A DNA stretch of 64,000 bases. Source: Phialophora verrucosa (taxonomy: Eukaryota; Ascomycota; Eurotiomycetes; Chaetothyriales; Herpotrichiellaceae). The position numbers and the translations under genes are program-made. The notes beneath the pieces were generated by a model. That model had not been told where the DNA came from. It did no database searches and saw only the letters and a program-made list of their open reading frames with translations. Positions 1 to 11,252 of the stretch are shown in pieces (positions within the stretch are counted from its first letter, which is position 1; each line of letters starts with the position of its first letter). The DNA lies in the NCBI GenBank assembly GCA_002099365.1, contig MSED01000002.1:310001-374000 (forward strand), in the 5' to 3' direction.

Positions 1-3000
1 AGTCTTTCGTTTATATAAGGTATTTACGCGAACTTCTAAAGGCTTCCTAAATTAATATTATTCGTAATATTATTTATTCTTTAAGTTTTATATTATAGCT
101 TCTTTATTAAATAATCTTAAGGATTTTATTAGTTACTAGTTATCTTTAATATTAAAAAGTTAAGCCTAAAAGTATATTTCGTTAAACTTATTATCGCTTA
201 AATTGTAAGTATCTAAGATAAAGATTAAAGTATTATTCTTATCTACCTTAAAGTCGATTACTTACACTCTCTCTTAATTTCGCCGAGCCCTAACTAAAGC
301 GAATATAGGTCTTTTTATCTCTTTATATTCGCCTAACCTTTTAAAGTAAATATATATATAAGCTTAACTATCGACTTTATTATTATATTATTACTAAAAT
401 CCGAAGCTAATTATATAAGAAGCTAGAGCCGCTTCTTATTAAAGCTATTTATTAGACTTATAATATATATATTATTATCCTTTTCCTAGACTAAGCCTCG
501 AGTAGCCTTTTAGAATAGCTTACTTAAAATAAAGCGATATATCGAATCTATAATATTTATTATATAGATATTAGTTAAGACTTTAATACTAGCGATATTA
601 ACTATTATATCTTTAATTATATTTATAAAATCTTCTCGATCTCTATTAAATCCTATAGTATTATAGATAAACTTTATCTTTTATATAAGTTAAGATAATC
701 CTCGGTCTTTAACTAGACCTAAGGATATTAAATTAATCTCCGCTTTAGTATTTAGTAATAAATCTTTATACTACTCCTGTATCTTTATCGGTAAATAGAA
801 GTAGCTATTATAATATAATCGCGGACGCGTTAGACGGTTCTTATTAAAGCTTATCTACACTATATTAACTTTTATAATAGGTCCTTTCTAAGTTTAGTTT
901 ATTCTAACTTATAAAGAATATATCTAATAAATTAGCTCTTATCTACCTTTATTATAGTACTAATATTTATAAGAAAACTACTTATCGCGTACTTCTTTTA
1001 TTAATAGTAGATCCTATAATCGAATAGTTACCTCTTAACTTAATAGCTAATTAATAATTCTTTTAATACTATTTAAATCTTATAAGAGTACCTTCCGAAG
1101 AGGCCTAGAACTAGACGGTCTATACTATATCTTCTTTATAATATATAAGCGCTATAAAACTCGCTTTAGATATATATATTTATCGTTATCGCCTATCTTA
1201 ATATCTTCCGATCATAGGTTATATATTTAGTTATTTTATATATTATATAGGGTTATTAGCGGCCTTTAATTAGTTAACTATTCTAGCGCGGGAATATTAT
1301 CTATAGTACTATTAAAGATAATCTCTCTATTTAGTCTTATTTATCGTATTATATAATATCGCTAACCGTCTATAATAGGCTTATATATATTAGTCTAGAG
1401 GTGCTTTATTTATATATATCCTTCTTACTATAGTATTAGTCGCTTTCTAAGAGCGTTAATATAAATATTAGTCTTTAGCTAGTTAATATAAATTTCTTTT
1501 AGCTTAGCTAGCTTTAATATATATAAATCGTCTTTCGAGTCTTTTAGTACACTATAATTTAGCTTTAATCTAACCGCTTAAATAAAGTTTATCCTTACTA
1601 AGGGAGGCTTTAGATCCTCTTCCTTCGTCCTATAAGGCTATCTAGAAGAGATATTAGTATATTTATTAATTTTATATATAATCTATTCTAGATATTTAAG
1701 CTTTGTCTCTTTCTACGGAATTAATAGTACTAATAAAGGCCGGTCTTAACTATAGAACCTCTCTAGTATAATTTTATAATTTAGATTAAGATATAATACG
1801 CCGGCGGCCTTTTAATATACTTATTATAGATCTTTACGTAATATATAGCCTTATTAATTATAGAGGAAGTAGCTCTCTCTAATAGTATTTATATTTAACT
1901 TACGCTAACTAAATTACCCTCTAGTATAGTACTATAGATTACTACTAAACCTTATTAACTATTTTTAGAAAGAAGGTCTTCGAGAAGACTAGATCGCTTT
2001 TAGAGGAACTCCCCTTAAGGCTTTAATTAATTTATTTATAAAGTCGGGAGTAATTATATTATATATTTAGATCGGTAGAGTAAGCGCTTTTATTAGTTAA
2101 GTTAGTTTATCTATTAAGGATATAGTAGTTCTTAAGATTATAGGCTTTATTAACTATATTTATATATTCTCTTTAGTCTTTACGGCTATATTATCTAGTT
2201 AATCTTTTCGACATTTATCTTCTTAAGCTTTCTTCTTTTAGAATATAGAAGGTTAAGTCTCTTTTTTATATACTAAATCTTAATATTCCTCGTTTAGTAT
2301 ACTCTATATAAATTTACTAGTTTTATTATTAACTTTCTATAAGTCTTTTATTTATTCTTAATACTTCTAGAAGTTTAAGTTCTCTAGTTTTCTATTTATT
2401 AAGTTTTACTTCTTCTAAATCTTATCTATATATACCTTTAGTAGTCTAGAGAGGAAAAGATAATAGTAAATATAGTTAGTCTCTACTCCGTTATCGATTA
2501 AGTACTTTATAGCCTTATAGAACTAACGGAGATATAAATTAAAGTTTTAGGACTTATCGCGATAGCGTCTTAAGAGTATATAAAGGTAATATATACTTAT
2601 TATTTACTATATCTTATCTTAATTCTTATATTTATTTAGAACTCTCTCTTTAAACTTTATTTAATCTATCTTATTATACTCTATAAGCTCTTTATATCTC
2701 TCTTTTTCTATCTTTAATATAAAATATATAAATCTCTAGATACGCTCTTTACTATTTATTACTTAATTATATCTATATAGCTCTTTAAACTCTTCGAAGA
2801 AGGTAATTGTGTTTCTTCTATTAAAGTATAGTAGATTATCGTTTCTATTTAAGCTCTAAAGTATCTCTTTTATAGATATTATTATAGAAGGGGTATATAT
2901 CGGCGGCGTTAAGATTTCCGGCGTTAATAATCTCTATATAATATCGCTCGCCGCGGTAAATAATATTACCTTTCCTTTTTTATTCGAGGCTTTAGATAAA

Positions 3001-4600
3001 GCTATCTTTAGCCCCTTTATTAGTTTAATAAAATATAATAAATATAAGTCTTATCTTCTTAAATAAAGTAATCTAAACTCTAAATATTTATATATTTTAT
3101 TATTTTTATATATATAAAAGATTACTTCTTTTAGTAATTAATAATTACCGCTTTCTTAAGCGTTTATAAATAATCTTAAGGTTTTAGAGGATCCCCTCTT
3201 TTAGTTTAATTCTAATAATTTCTATTATTATCTATAGTCGTTCCTTCGTATTTAACTATCGAGTCTCTCTTTATTAAATATAATTAATATTTTAATACTA
3301 GCTCCCCGCTAAGTAAGTCTCTAGTCTTAAGTAGCCTACTCTCTTTAAGAGCTTAGGGGGTATTAAGGTTAACTGTATTCCCCTCTTTAAGTATTAATCG
3401 TTAGTCTTAAGTCTTCTAGGTAGTTGTTTAGTTATTAGTTTCCGCTCTATATAATAATAGTTAATATATATAGCTAGGACCCTAAAAGAACACCTTAAGC
3501 AGCGGTCTCCTTAAATAGCTAGTATAGTTTATAACCTACGCCCGTATAGCGGGACAGACTTATTTAGCTAGTAATTTAGACGATTCCCTTATATAGCGGT
3601 CCTATATATATAACTAGCTTCTCTAGTTTTAGTTAATTAGTCGGTAGGTAGGTAAGTAATTAATTTAGTTAGTCCTCGTCGTTTATAGCGTTATATTATC
3701 GTTTTATTATTTAGTCGTTTATCCGATCGTCCTACCGCGCGTAGACTTACTTATATTACTATAGTCCGAATATTCTTAGGCGAATATTCTTATTAAAGGC
3801 ACTAATAAACTAGTGTAAGGCTTTATAGCCTCTAGGTAGAGGGTCGTACGGCGGTAAGTACTGCCTCTTCGTCCCTAGTATACTATATAGTAATAAATAG
3901 CTTTATAAGTAAAGGTGTTATATATTTTATTACCTATAGTATATATATATATTAAATATGTATAACTACTCTACCTACAATATATAGCGGAGGTATATAG
4001 CCTTACGCTAAGGATTTAACTAATTAGATGGTATAGTTACTTGTCTATACATTATACAGGTATATATAGCTAATTAGCGCTACGAGCATCACCGCCCTAT
4101 TATAGTAGTAGTAATTTAGTACTATTTTAACTAAAGGTATTTATAATATAGTAGGCTATATAGGAGTCGTATAATTTAGCTACCTAACGTTCAACTTTAG
4201 TAATTTATAGCTTCTCCCGAAGGCAGCTAATACTAATCTCGTAAAGAACAATATTCTATAGGCGGCGTATACTAAAGCTAAGTATATAGAGAGAAAATAA
4301 GTAGTCTAAAGGGGTTAAGAGTAATATATCCTTCCTAATATCAAGCGTCTCATTTAGCCTACCTTATAGGCCCGGTATCGCGTTACTCGCGTCACCTACC
4401 GTATACATGAGTAGTTTTAGGTCTATATAGCTATGTAGCTGGTTATACGGATTAATGAAGCTATATTGGTGTGTATAGTGGCGTCGATTATTATACGGAA
4501 TAATAGGTGTTACATAAAATGTGGGTTTATTTACACGGACTAATAGGGATTTATACGGAATAACGATAATCCGGAGTACGGAATACACGCGCCGATGACA
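1..4600. repeat. RIP-degenerated AT-rich repeat tract
   Basis: The tract is extremely AT-rich and nearly free of the dinucleotides CA and TG; I find only about three in the first 780 bases. TA is correspondingly abundant, while CG, CC, CT and TC persist. That is the signature of repeat-induced point mutation, which turns CpA into TpA on both strands. Because ATG contains TG, no open reading frame of any length starts here until about 4.36 kb. CA and TG return gradually from about 4.0 kb and are normal by 4.6 kb. The tract continues past the left edge, so its full size is unknown. Confidence 0.9.
495..766 (-). mobile_element. Relic of a retrotransposon aspartic-protease (retropepsin-like) domain
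   Basis: Read on the minus strand in one frame, this stretch gives LLLNTKAEINLISLGLVKD near 722-766 and, about 75 codons on, RFIL followed by a degraded hydrophobic segment and KATRG near 495-530. This spacing resembles retropepsin-like domains of fungal LTR retrotransposons, where the catalytic D-T/S-G triplet is followed by a hydrophobic AxxNLIS segment. Here the triplet reads NTK (744-752), which G-to-A mutation would produce, and several stops interrupt the frame. If the orientation is right, reverse transcriptase would lie beyond the left edge. This is inference from a mutated sequence; the element family is not determined. Confidence 0.45.
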
Positions 4601-4612
4601 CGGATTAACGGC
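4440..4612 (+). repeat. Cluster of six ACGGA-type short repeats
   Basis: Six copies of ACGGA followed by TTAA, ATAA, CTAA or ATAC lie at about 4446, 4494, 4534, 4553, 4577 and 4599, all in the same orientation and with irregular spacing. They mark the edge of the RIP tract. They may be the remains of a tandem repeat or a set of CGG-type half sites. Confidence 0.5.
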
Positions 4613-6801
4613 AGCCAGGTGCAGTCCTATGCAAGTCTGTGATTGATACCTGGAAAGGTTGTTTGGGATACTTGTCCATAGGCTCATGCTTGATGGTGAA
4701 ATCGTGACACGACGTGCATCGTTCGGCATCGCCTATGGCTTGTAAAGCCGCAAGCAGAATTCGGGATAATTGACTTTGCGTAACGTTCGACAGTTTCTCG
4801 CAGGACAACAACAGGGGTAATTTTCGAGCGTCAGGAGTTAATGTATCACAGGATATAATTGTCTACTTACAGAACCTCGGTGGGTCTCTTGTGCCTGCAA
4901 GGCGCATGCGGGGGACTTCTGTACGCATTGGTTGCCTGATGTTCCAGCTGCTGGTTGCCATTCGGAGGCTCAGCACAGTGCGAGGGAGACCTAGCATTCA
5001 AGGATGCTCGAGTTTGATTCTGTCGGCGAAATTGTCTTTTCGATTCTGTCAATATCCGCTCAAGAAGCTGGCCGCTACCTAGAACTTTTTAAGTCTTACG
5101 AGTACGTGTCCTCCTCCGCTATTTAAGCTCACTACATGAAGACATACTACTCGTCACTATATCTTAATATATTAATAAAATTAACACCGTGAGCTTAATT
5201 ATAAATTTCGGTTCACTTCTTACTGCCATTAACGTATAGTGTCAGAACCGCTTCCTATGTAGCCTTGCGTGGGCGAGGCTGCTTCAGTCACGGTTCCTTT
5301 GTAAGTATTGAACTGGGTAAAGAGAGCTGCGCCGTATGAGCGGGAATTGAAGTGTAGGTGTCAAGAAATAGATATGAGTTGGCTACGAGGAGAGGTATCT
5401 ATCTGTGGGTGCGCAAGGTGCGTCTATATACTCGTAGACCATTTCCAGATATGGCAATTCTCGTGGTATGTTATCATGTTGCTCTGTCGCCAGCATTCCA
5501 ACATATCAGCAGGCCATGTTTCCTTTCTTGGTTTGGCGTGTCACGTGACACTACGTGACTTTGCCCTGTCCTCGTGAGGGCGAGGCCGCTTGACCTGCCG
5601 CATCCCTTTAGACCTGCCCGGGTCGCATGAGGCTGTTCGTAACATATAGCTCGAAGAGCTAGCTATAATCTCTAGGTTTAGCGAAGAAAAGGTTAAAGAC
5701 TAGTATACTATGTGTTCGGAGGGATAGGCTGGATCGTAGACTGGGTGGTAGAGAACATCGAATCGTGCTTATCTAATCACTATAATAACTCGAAAAGATA
5801 GAATAAAGACCTTGATTATACCTCACTATCTAGAGAGAGGACACGCCTTCATATATAATCTAACGCCAGGAATAGCCCCGAAAGCAACGCCGCCGATGAC
5901 ACGACAAACAGGCAACTGCGCAGGCAACAGCGATATCGTCCGTAATCCTACTAAATCTAACGATCCACTGAGGCTGAGCAAGGCTGACAGTCGATATAGG
6001 GCCAAATGCGGTAATAAGCGCCTAGCGACGGGCCTCGGATGTCAACACTGAATTCCTGTCTAATGGATGGTCTTGGTACTTCCGGTCGGATCATCAGGAA
6101 ACGCAGTTTTACCCCTGTTGGAGGAAGAAGACGACCTATGTCTGTTCAAGAGGCATCGCAGATGATAGGGGAAATCCATCACGATGCGGAGTGGAGTGCG
6201 GGAAGCCGTTTCGCCCTCATCCAAGTGACAAATACGAGGAGGTCGATGAATTGGCTCTGGTGGAGATCTCTAAGAAGGTCAAGTTCCGGGCTGACCTGCT
6301 AGATGGCCCTCTAGGGCGCTGATTGGAGTAGGAGGGAGCGAGTGAGGGCATTGTTGGACTGGGTTGTTCATTGGAAACTAACTAGGGCAAAAAGTGCCAT
6401 TTTATCTAGGGTGGCTAAAACTGAAGGCTTGGCGCGCACGTGACCTCTGCACTCCCAACAGGCATGTCGTTGTTTCTACCTCTAGTACGTTACTGCTGCT
6501 CTTGGACGTCTTGTATGATTCTTCTGTCACTTTTGGTCTCTCACAGCTCTGAGGACCTCGCTTCATTTGTATGCTAGATATCTAGCTGGTCATGGTTGGA
6601 ATGGCAAACTTGGAGAAATGTGCCTGAAATGGTACATATGAATCGTGTTTTGAGCTCAAGCCCAAGTTGAAGAAAGAAAACCCAACTATCCACAGATTCA
6701 GAAAACCCAATCTCCATACTGATTCCAAAGAAGCGAAACGTTCCAATTCCTATCATTCAGTCCCGAGTCTCCAAATACCCCTGGACACGACACAGAGATC
6801 A
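4613..6801. other. Intergenic region, no supported gene
   Basis: Only short open frames without recognisable domains are seen. A perfect 14-base palindrome, GTGTCACGTGACAC, containing the E-box CACGTG, lies at 5538-5551. A small patch at 5641-5711 is again poor in CA and TG and may be a detached scrap of the RIP repeat. The 3' flank of the endo-inulinase gene is at the right end. Confidence 0.6.
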
Positions 6802-8346
6802 CTACAGCGAGATTGAGCGGACGGACACCTCGCGCAAGTCTACGCTTCCTCCGTCGGTAGTCAGCGACAATCCATCAGATGTCGCAGCTGGGAAGATCAG
6901 ATCAGATATGACGACCTGGCCTTCACCACCGAACGCTTCCACAGAGCATGTGTCTACCAACACGCGCAAATTGACCGTCCCGTCAACCTCAGGTTCGAAA
7001 ATCGCGGTGTGTACTCCCCCTGCCGCGGGATCATACGTGATGATACCACTCGACGTGCGATCGACCTGAAGCTGCCCGCTAGACTCAACATATCGGATGA
7101 CGGTGCGGTCACTTCCTCCGATGCGGACGGCAAGCGACAGAGTCGAACCCGCCGAAGGGATGAATGACACGCTGATGTCAAGTGCCGTGCCATGCTGGTC
7201 CGTAAGCAGGGAATCTCCCGGCGAAAGTGTCTGATCTGTGATATTGACAAGATCAGTGCCGATCGCGTTCAACTCGGCAACCGGCTGCTGTAGATAATTT
7301 AAGGTCCCATTCAATACCTTGAGCGTCAAGGTTCGGGGGAAAGAGAGCATGCCCTTCCACGTGTTCGTTGGGGGATTTTCGCCGTAGCTGTTCATGACTG
7401 ACGCAAGGATGGTGCGGCCATCGGGCGAAGGCACGTTAACCCAACTCAAGGCGCCGTCCCAGTCCCGCCCATAGTCGAGCCACAGTGTATTCGAATCAAC
7501 GGGATCCGCTCTAAATACAGTCCCGTCGAACGATCCAGTGACCGCTACGACTCCATTACCGCCGGCCGGAGACCCGTTCGCTGGGGTAAAGATCAGAACC
7601 CAGGTCTTCTGCGAAGTGCCCTCGATCGGGAGCTCAAAGAAGTCTGGGACCTCCCATCCGGTAGCTGATGATGGAAATCCGGGGATATCAGCCGAGTGCA
7701 GGTCGCTCACCCAGGTCCAGGCCTTCGCGTCAGGAGAAGTCCAGAAGGACATTTTGTCCTGGCCCCCTTGTGCGAGGATCATGACCCATGAGTTAGTCGG
7801 AGCATACCAGAAGGCCTTTGGGTCGCGGATTTCCAGCCCGCCAGAGATATCGTGCGGCGCCTCTTGCACCTGTGTGATGATGGGATTGCCGGAGTACTTG
7901 GTGTACGTGTCTCCTTGATCCAAGCTAAAGGCAAGGCGCTGGTCCTGGACTCCACTCGATGGATGGTCGCCGGTGTAGAAGGCAAGGTAAGGCGGGTTGT
8001 CCGGCGTGCCTAATCCAGAGGTATTTTCCTCATCGAACCAGGACGTCCCCGTGAACGACCAGATGTCGCTTTCTGCGGGGATCGCGACCGGCAAGTGTTG
8101 CCAATGGAGGAGATCGGTGCTGCTCGCGTGGCCCCAAGCCAATGTGCCCCAGAAGTTACCATTGGGATTGTACTGGTAGAATAGATGCCAGTTTGAACCG
8201 ATTTTGATGAGCCCATTAGGCTCGTTCATCCAGTTCTGGCCCGGCACGAAGTGGTAGGTGGGACGGAAGTCGTCACTACGGACGAGGAGACTGAAGCTGC
8301 ATGCAAAAAGCAGCGCGGCGAGGTTGGAGATGCGCATATTCAACAT
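6802..8346 (-). CDS. inuA: Secreted endo-inulinase, GH32 (EC 3.2.1.7)
   Basis: The single-exon gene encodes 514 residues, close to the 516 of Aspergillus endo-inulinases. A hydrophobic signal peptide covers residues 1 to about 24, so the enzyme should act outside the cell, cutting internal beta-2,1-fructosyl bonds of inulin into short oligofructosides. The GH32 nucleophile motif reads WMNEPNG (Glu42) rather than the WMNDPNG of exo-acting enzymes, which is the known mark of fungal endo-inulinases. RDP (Asp175) stabilises the transition state and WEVPD (Glu232) is the acid/base. The five-bladed propeller is followed by the C-terminal beta-sandwich with the LRVLVDTCSVE segment. Two in-frame ATGs lie three codons apart; the first is used here. 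It is codirectional with the exo-inulinase gene upstream. The symbol follows A. niger usage. Confidence 0.93.
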   Translation of the reverse strand: MLNMRISNLAALLFACSFSLLVRSDDFRPTYHFVPGQNWMNEPNGLIKIGSNWHLFYQYNPNGNFWGTLAWGHASSTDLLHWQHLPVAIPAESDIWSFTGTSWFDEENTSGLGTPDNPPYLAFYTGDHPSSGVQDQRLAFSLDQGDTYTKYSGNPIITQVQEAPHDISGGLEIRDPKAFWYAPTNSWVMILAQGGQDKMSFWTSPDAKAWTWVSDLHSADIPGFPSSATGWEVPDFFELPIEGTSQKTWVLIFTPANGSPAGGNGVVAVTGSFDGTVFRADPVDSNTLWLDYGRDWDGALSWVNVPSPDGRTILASVMNSYGENPPTNTWKGMLSFPRTLTLKVLNGTLNYLQQPVAELNAIGTDLVNITDQTLSPGDSLLTDQHGTALDISVSFIPSAGSTLSLAVRIGGSDRTVIRYVESSGQLQVDRTSSGIITYDPAAGGVHTAIFEPEVDGTVNLRVLVDTCSVEAFGGEGQVVISDLIFPAATSDGLSLTTDGGSVDLREVSVRSISL

Positions 8347-9638
8347 CTTTGTGGGTTGCAGACAATAGGAGATGATATTGGAATGATTTGTAGCGTATCG
8401 GGTAAGGTTGAAGGTAGTGACGACAAGGAATTGTCCCTTCCCACCGATTTAAATGTACAAAACGAGACAAGAACTTGAAAACGAGAGTCTGGAAAATGAG
8501 GATTCAGAGGTGTTGAGATGAGGGAGCACTTTTCTAACCAGTGTCCCTTTATATAGACTTTCTGCTGCCTGAATTTGACTGTGAACCATGTCGACACTAC
8601 TTCCACTCCTCTCCGTCAATTTACAAAACTTTGCGGGTGAAGGTGAATAGGACCGATAGGGCCATTATAGCCACTCAAAGACTAAGTCATGGAGCTCAGA
8701 AGATGGAGCTGATTGTCTTGGCAGCCAACGATCCCTGCAACTTGTATAGTCCTTGGGAGATAGAATACCACCAATGTTGTCAACCATGACGTCCAAACGA
8801 GATCATGCGCCCTAGAAAAGCCGAGTGAGCTTGCGCTGACACCACAAAAAGCCAGAAAAAGCAAGTCACCAAGAAATGCGGCTGTATCAAGACCAGGATG
8901 CTGTCCAGGAAAGAGTGTGTGTGACGGCGGCACGAGAAAAGGGGGAAATCAACCCAAACAGAGATGATGGTCAGGTCATTCGCCTCACGAACGACGAGTA
9001 TAGCCTATGACCTACCCGCCGAACGCAGTGTCACATTCGACTTGCCAAAGGTCCGATCTGCTGTTCCTCTAGTGAGTGGGATGCGACGGCGGTGTGAAAT
9101 TGCAGGAACGGGACAGGTCTGTGAGATTGAAACGGAGGACACCTCTGGGCAGCCGAATGCTCCTCGTCAGGAAGCGAATGCCTGTCTCACTCTCCTCTCC
9201 TTCCGCAAAAGCAACCTCACGTCGGGGTTGCTGAAATGAACCCGGGGTGAGCAAGACAGGGGAATGAGCGGGGAGGGAGGACTAGTGGAAAGGGGACTGG
9301 TATTTACAAGGTCCGCAAATCTCACCATCTTGAGTGGTTCTTTTACTTGGTATAGTCGACAGAACCTTGTTCTAGCTTCGGGCGGCTCGGGAAAGTATGC
9401 CACGGAGGAGGAAGACTCTATTGGGATTACGGAGGCATGGGTTGAGTTTATTCCAGTTCTGCATAGTTTGTCCATTCTATCACCCACTAAGGTACGAGAG
9501 TCCACGATATGCTCATGGAAAATCACTCCCGCGGAGACCAGAGTTCCGACCACTTTTAATTTCAGTCTACTGGCCACCCTGTCTGACGGTCTGACCTGAG
9601 TGCGGGTAACAGGCTGCCAGTCCTACTTGTGGTGAGTC
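8347..9638. other. Endo-inulinase promoter and exo-inulinase 3' flank
   Basis: This 1.3 kb spacer has no convincing gene. It holds the promoter of the endo-inulinase gene on its left side, including a TATA-like element. I looked by eye for paired CGG triplets at the spacing reported for AmyR/InuR-type regulators (CGG-N8-CGG) and found no convincing pair. Confidence 0.6.
8549..8556 (-). promoter_or_regulatory. TATA-like box of the endo-inulinase gene
   Basis: On the minus strand the sequence reads TATATAAA, about 200 bases upstream of the ATG at 8346. It implies a 5' leader of roughly 170 bases. Confidence 0.45.
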
Positions 9639-11252
9639 TTAATTTTTCCATACCGACGGCACCTCTTCAATTTGAACACTGACGTCTGTCGCATCACCAT
9701 CGGAGAACAGCGAGATACCAGTATTGGCATCCAGTGGAAAGATTTGTGCCGTGATGGTAGATTCACCACGCCCGCCGAAAACTTCCACAGAGGACCAATC
9801 GAGGAAAATTCGCATCTTGATAGGTCCGTCCTGGCTGCTCAGAGGTGCGTAATACTTGCCTTGGTACGAGGGACTGAAAGAAGAATTGTCGCTGGCAGAA
9901 TTCCGGTCGACGAACATTTGCTGGCTGGCAAAGTCGTAGCCGATGATGGTGCCATTGGCCTTTCCGTTGGTTCGGACACCAAGGCCCAGCTGCTTCGAGC
10001 TCGTGCCGGGGGAGAATGTGACGGTGATGTCGAGAGCTTTTCCAGACACTGGGAGGGCAATATCCCCAGAAGTCGTAGAGTTCCATTGCTTTGAATATAG
10101 GAGCGGTCCGCGCTCCAGGCCTTGCACATTGTGATGAGGTGTTGAAATGAGCCGCAATTTACCTTCGATTGTCTCTAATGTGAGCTTACGAGGGATGGTC
10201 ATCGCACTTCGCCATGGTGATGTCGGGATCACGGAAGCGTAACCCCAATCATTCATCCAGGTGATGGCAATTCGCTCGTAATTATCAAGTCCGTTGTACG
10301 TTGCAGCAGCGTAAAAGTCAGGGCCGTAGTCCAGCCAGTTGGCCTGTCCTGAGGACTGGAGGTAGACACTGTCGGTATCGGCAGTAAAACTCGTGCCATT
10401 GAACGTGCCCAAGATATACTGAGTCGCCGAAGATGCGCTAGATTGCGGGTTACCGGGATTGATGCCAGCCACCAGGACCCATTTGAGGTTGGATGTATCG
10501 CCGTGCAATGGGAGCGGGAACAAATTTGGACACTCCCAGACACCGCCCATTGCGTTGATGCCGCCGAATTCGCCGACATTCTTCCACTCCTTCAGATCGG
10601 TGGAGCTGTAAAAGACTACTTTGTGAAGCTGGGCTAGCGAGGCGACCATCACCCAGTGACCACCTTCTTCGTACCAGAACACGAAAGGGTCTCGAAAGTC
10701 CTTCCACTGACTCTCGTATGGGCTTGGTGGCAACGGCAGTACTGGGTTACCAGAGTATTCAGTCCAGGTAAAACCGTCATCGAGGCTGTATGCGATTGAC
10801 TGTGCCTGTGTTCCTCCGAGGATTTTTTTCTTGTTTGGTAGGGTAATGTTATTCGGATAGTACGACGTGTATGCAGCCACAAGAGGAGCATTTGTGGCGT
10901 TACCAAATCCAGATGTATTGTTCTTGTCAGGAACAACACTGCCCGAGAAGAAGAACTCGCCTCCTGGGCCGGCTGGGGTATGGTATACACTGAGGGCCAT
11001 CGGTTGTTCCGTCCAGTGCATTAAGTCGTTACTGGTTGCATGGCCCCAGGATATATTGCCCCAGACATCGCCAGTTGGGCTATACTGGTAGTACATGTGG
11101 TATTGCCCTTTGTGGTAGACAAGGCCATTGGGGTCGTTCATCCAGTTCTTCGCAGGAGTCCAATGATACTGAGGGCGATACCGCTCTGTGTAGTTCTGTG
11201 CGCTGGCCAGGGCCAGGAGGCATCCAAAAAGAGAAAAAGTTGTTGCGTGCAT
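9639..11252 (-). CDS. inuE: Secreted exo-inulinase, GH32 (EC 3.2.1.80)
   Basis: From the ATG at 11252 the protein has 537 residues, the same length as Aspergillus exo-inulinase. The open frame extends 45 codons further upstream, but only this start gives a signal peptide directly at the N terminus (MHATTFSLFGCLLALASAQ). The enzyme releases fructose from the non-reducing ends of inulin, levan and sucrose outside the cell. Catalytic residues are WMNDPNG (Asp40), RDP (Asp188) and WECPN (Glu240), matching the spacing of the characterised A. awamori enzyme. Many NxS/T sites fit secretion. No intron is seen. It lies upstream of and codirectional with the endo-inulinase gene, with its own promoter. 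Confidence 0.94.
   Translation of the reverse strand: MHATTFSLFGCLLALASAQNYTERYRPQYHWTPAKNWMNDPNGLVYHKGQYHMYYQYSPTGDVWGNISWGHATSNDLMHWTEQPMALSVYHTPAGPGGEFFFSGSVVPDKNNTSGFGNATNAPLVAAYTSYYPNNITLPNKKKILGGTQAQSIAYSLDDGFTWTEYSGNPVLPLPPSPYESQWKDFRDPFVFWYEEGGHWVMVASLAQLHKVVFYSSTDLKEWKNVGEFGGINAMGGVWECPNLFPLPLHGDTSNLKWVLVAGINPGNPQSSASSATQYILGTFNGTSFTADTDSVYLQSSGQANWLDYGPDFYAAATYNGLDNYERIAITWMNDWGYASVIPTSPWRSAMTIPRKLTLETIEGKLRLISTPHHNVQGLERGPLLYSKQWNSTTSGDIALPVSGKALDITVTFSPGTSSKQLGLGVRTNGKANGTIIGYDFASQQMFVDRNSASDNSSFSPSYQGKYYAPLSSQDGPIKMRIFLDWSSVEVFGGRGESTITAQIFPLDANTGISLFSDGDATDVSVQIEEVPSVWKN

Noticed and set aside
5538..5551. Palindrome GTGTCACGTGACAC as an operator
   Set aside because: It is perfect and contains an E-box, but it stands alone and far from any gene start, so no function is claimed.
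9264..9599. Frames of 111 to 136 codons on both strands between the two inulinases
   Set aside because: They are overlapping frames without domains, probably chance in promoter and flank sequence.
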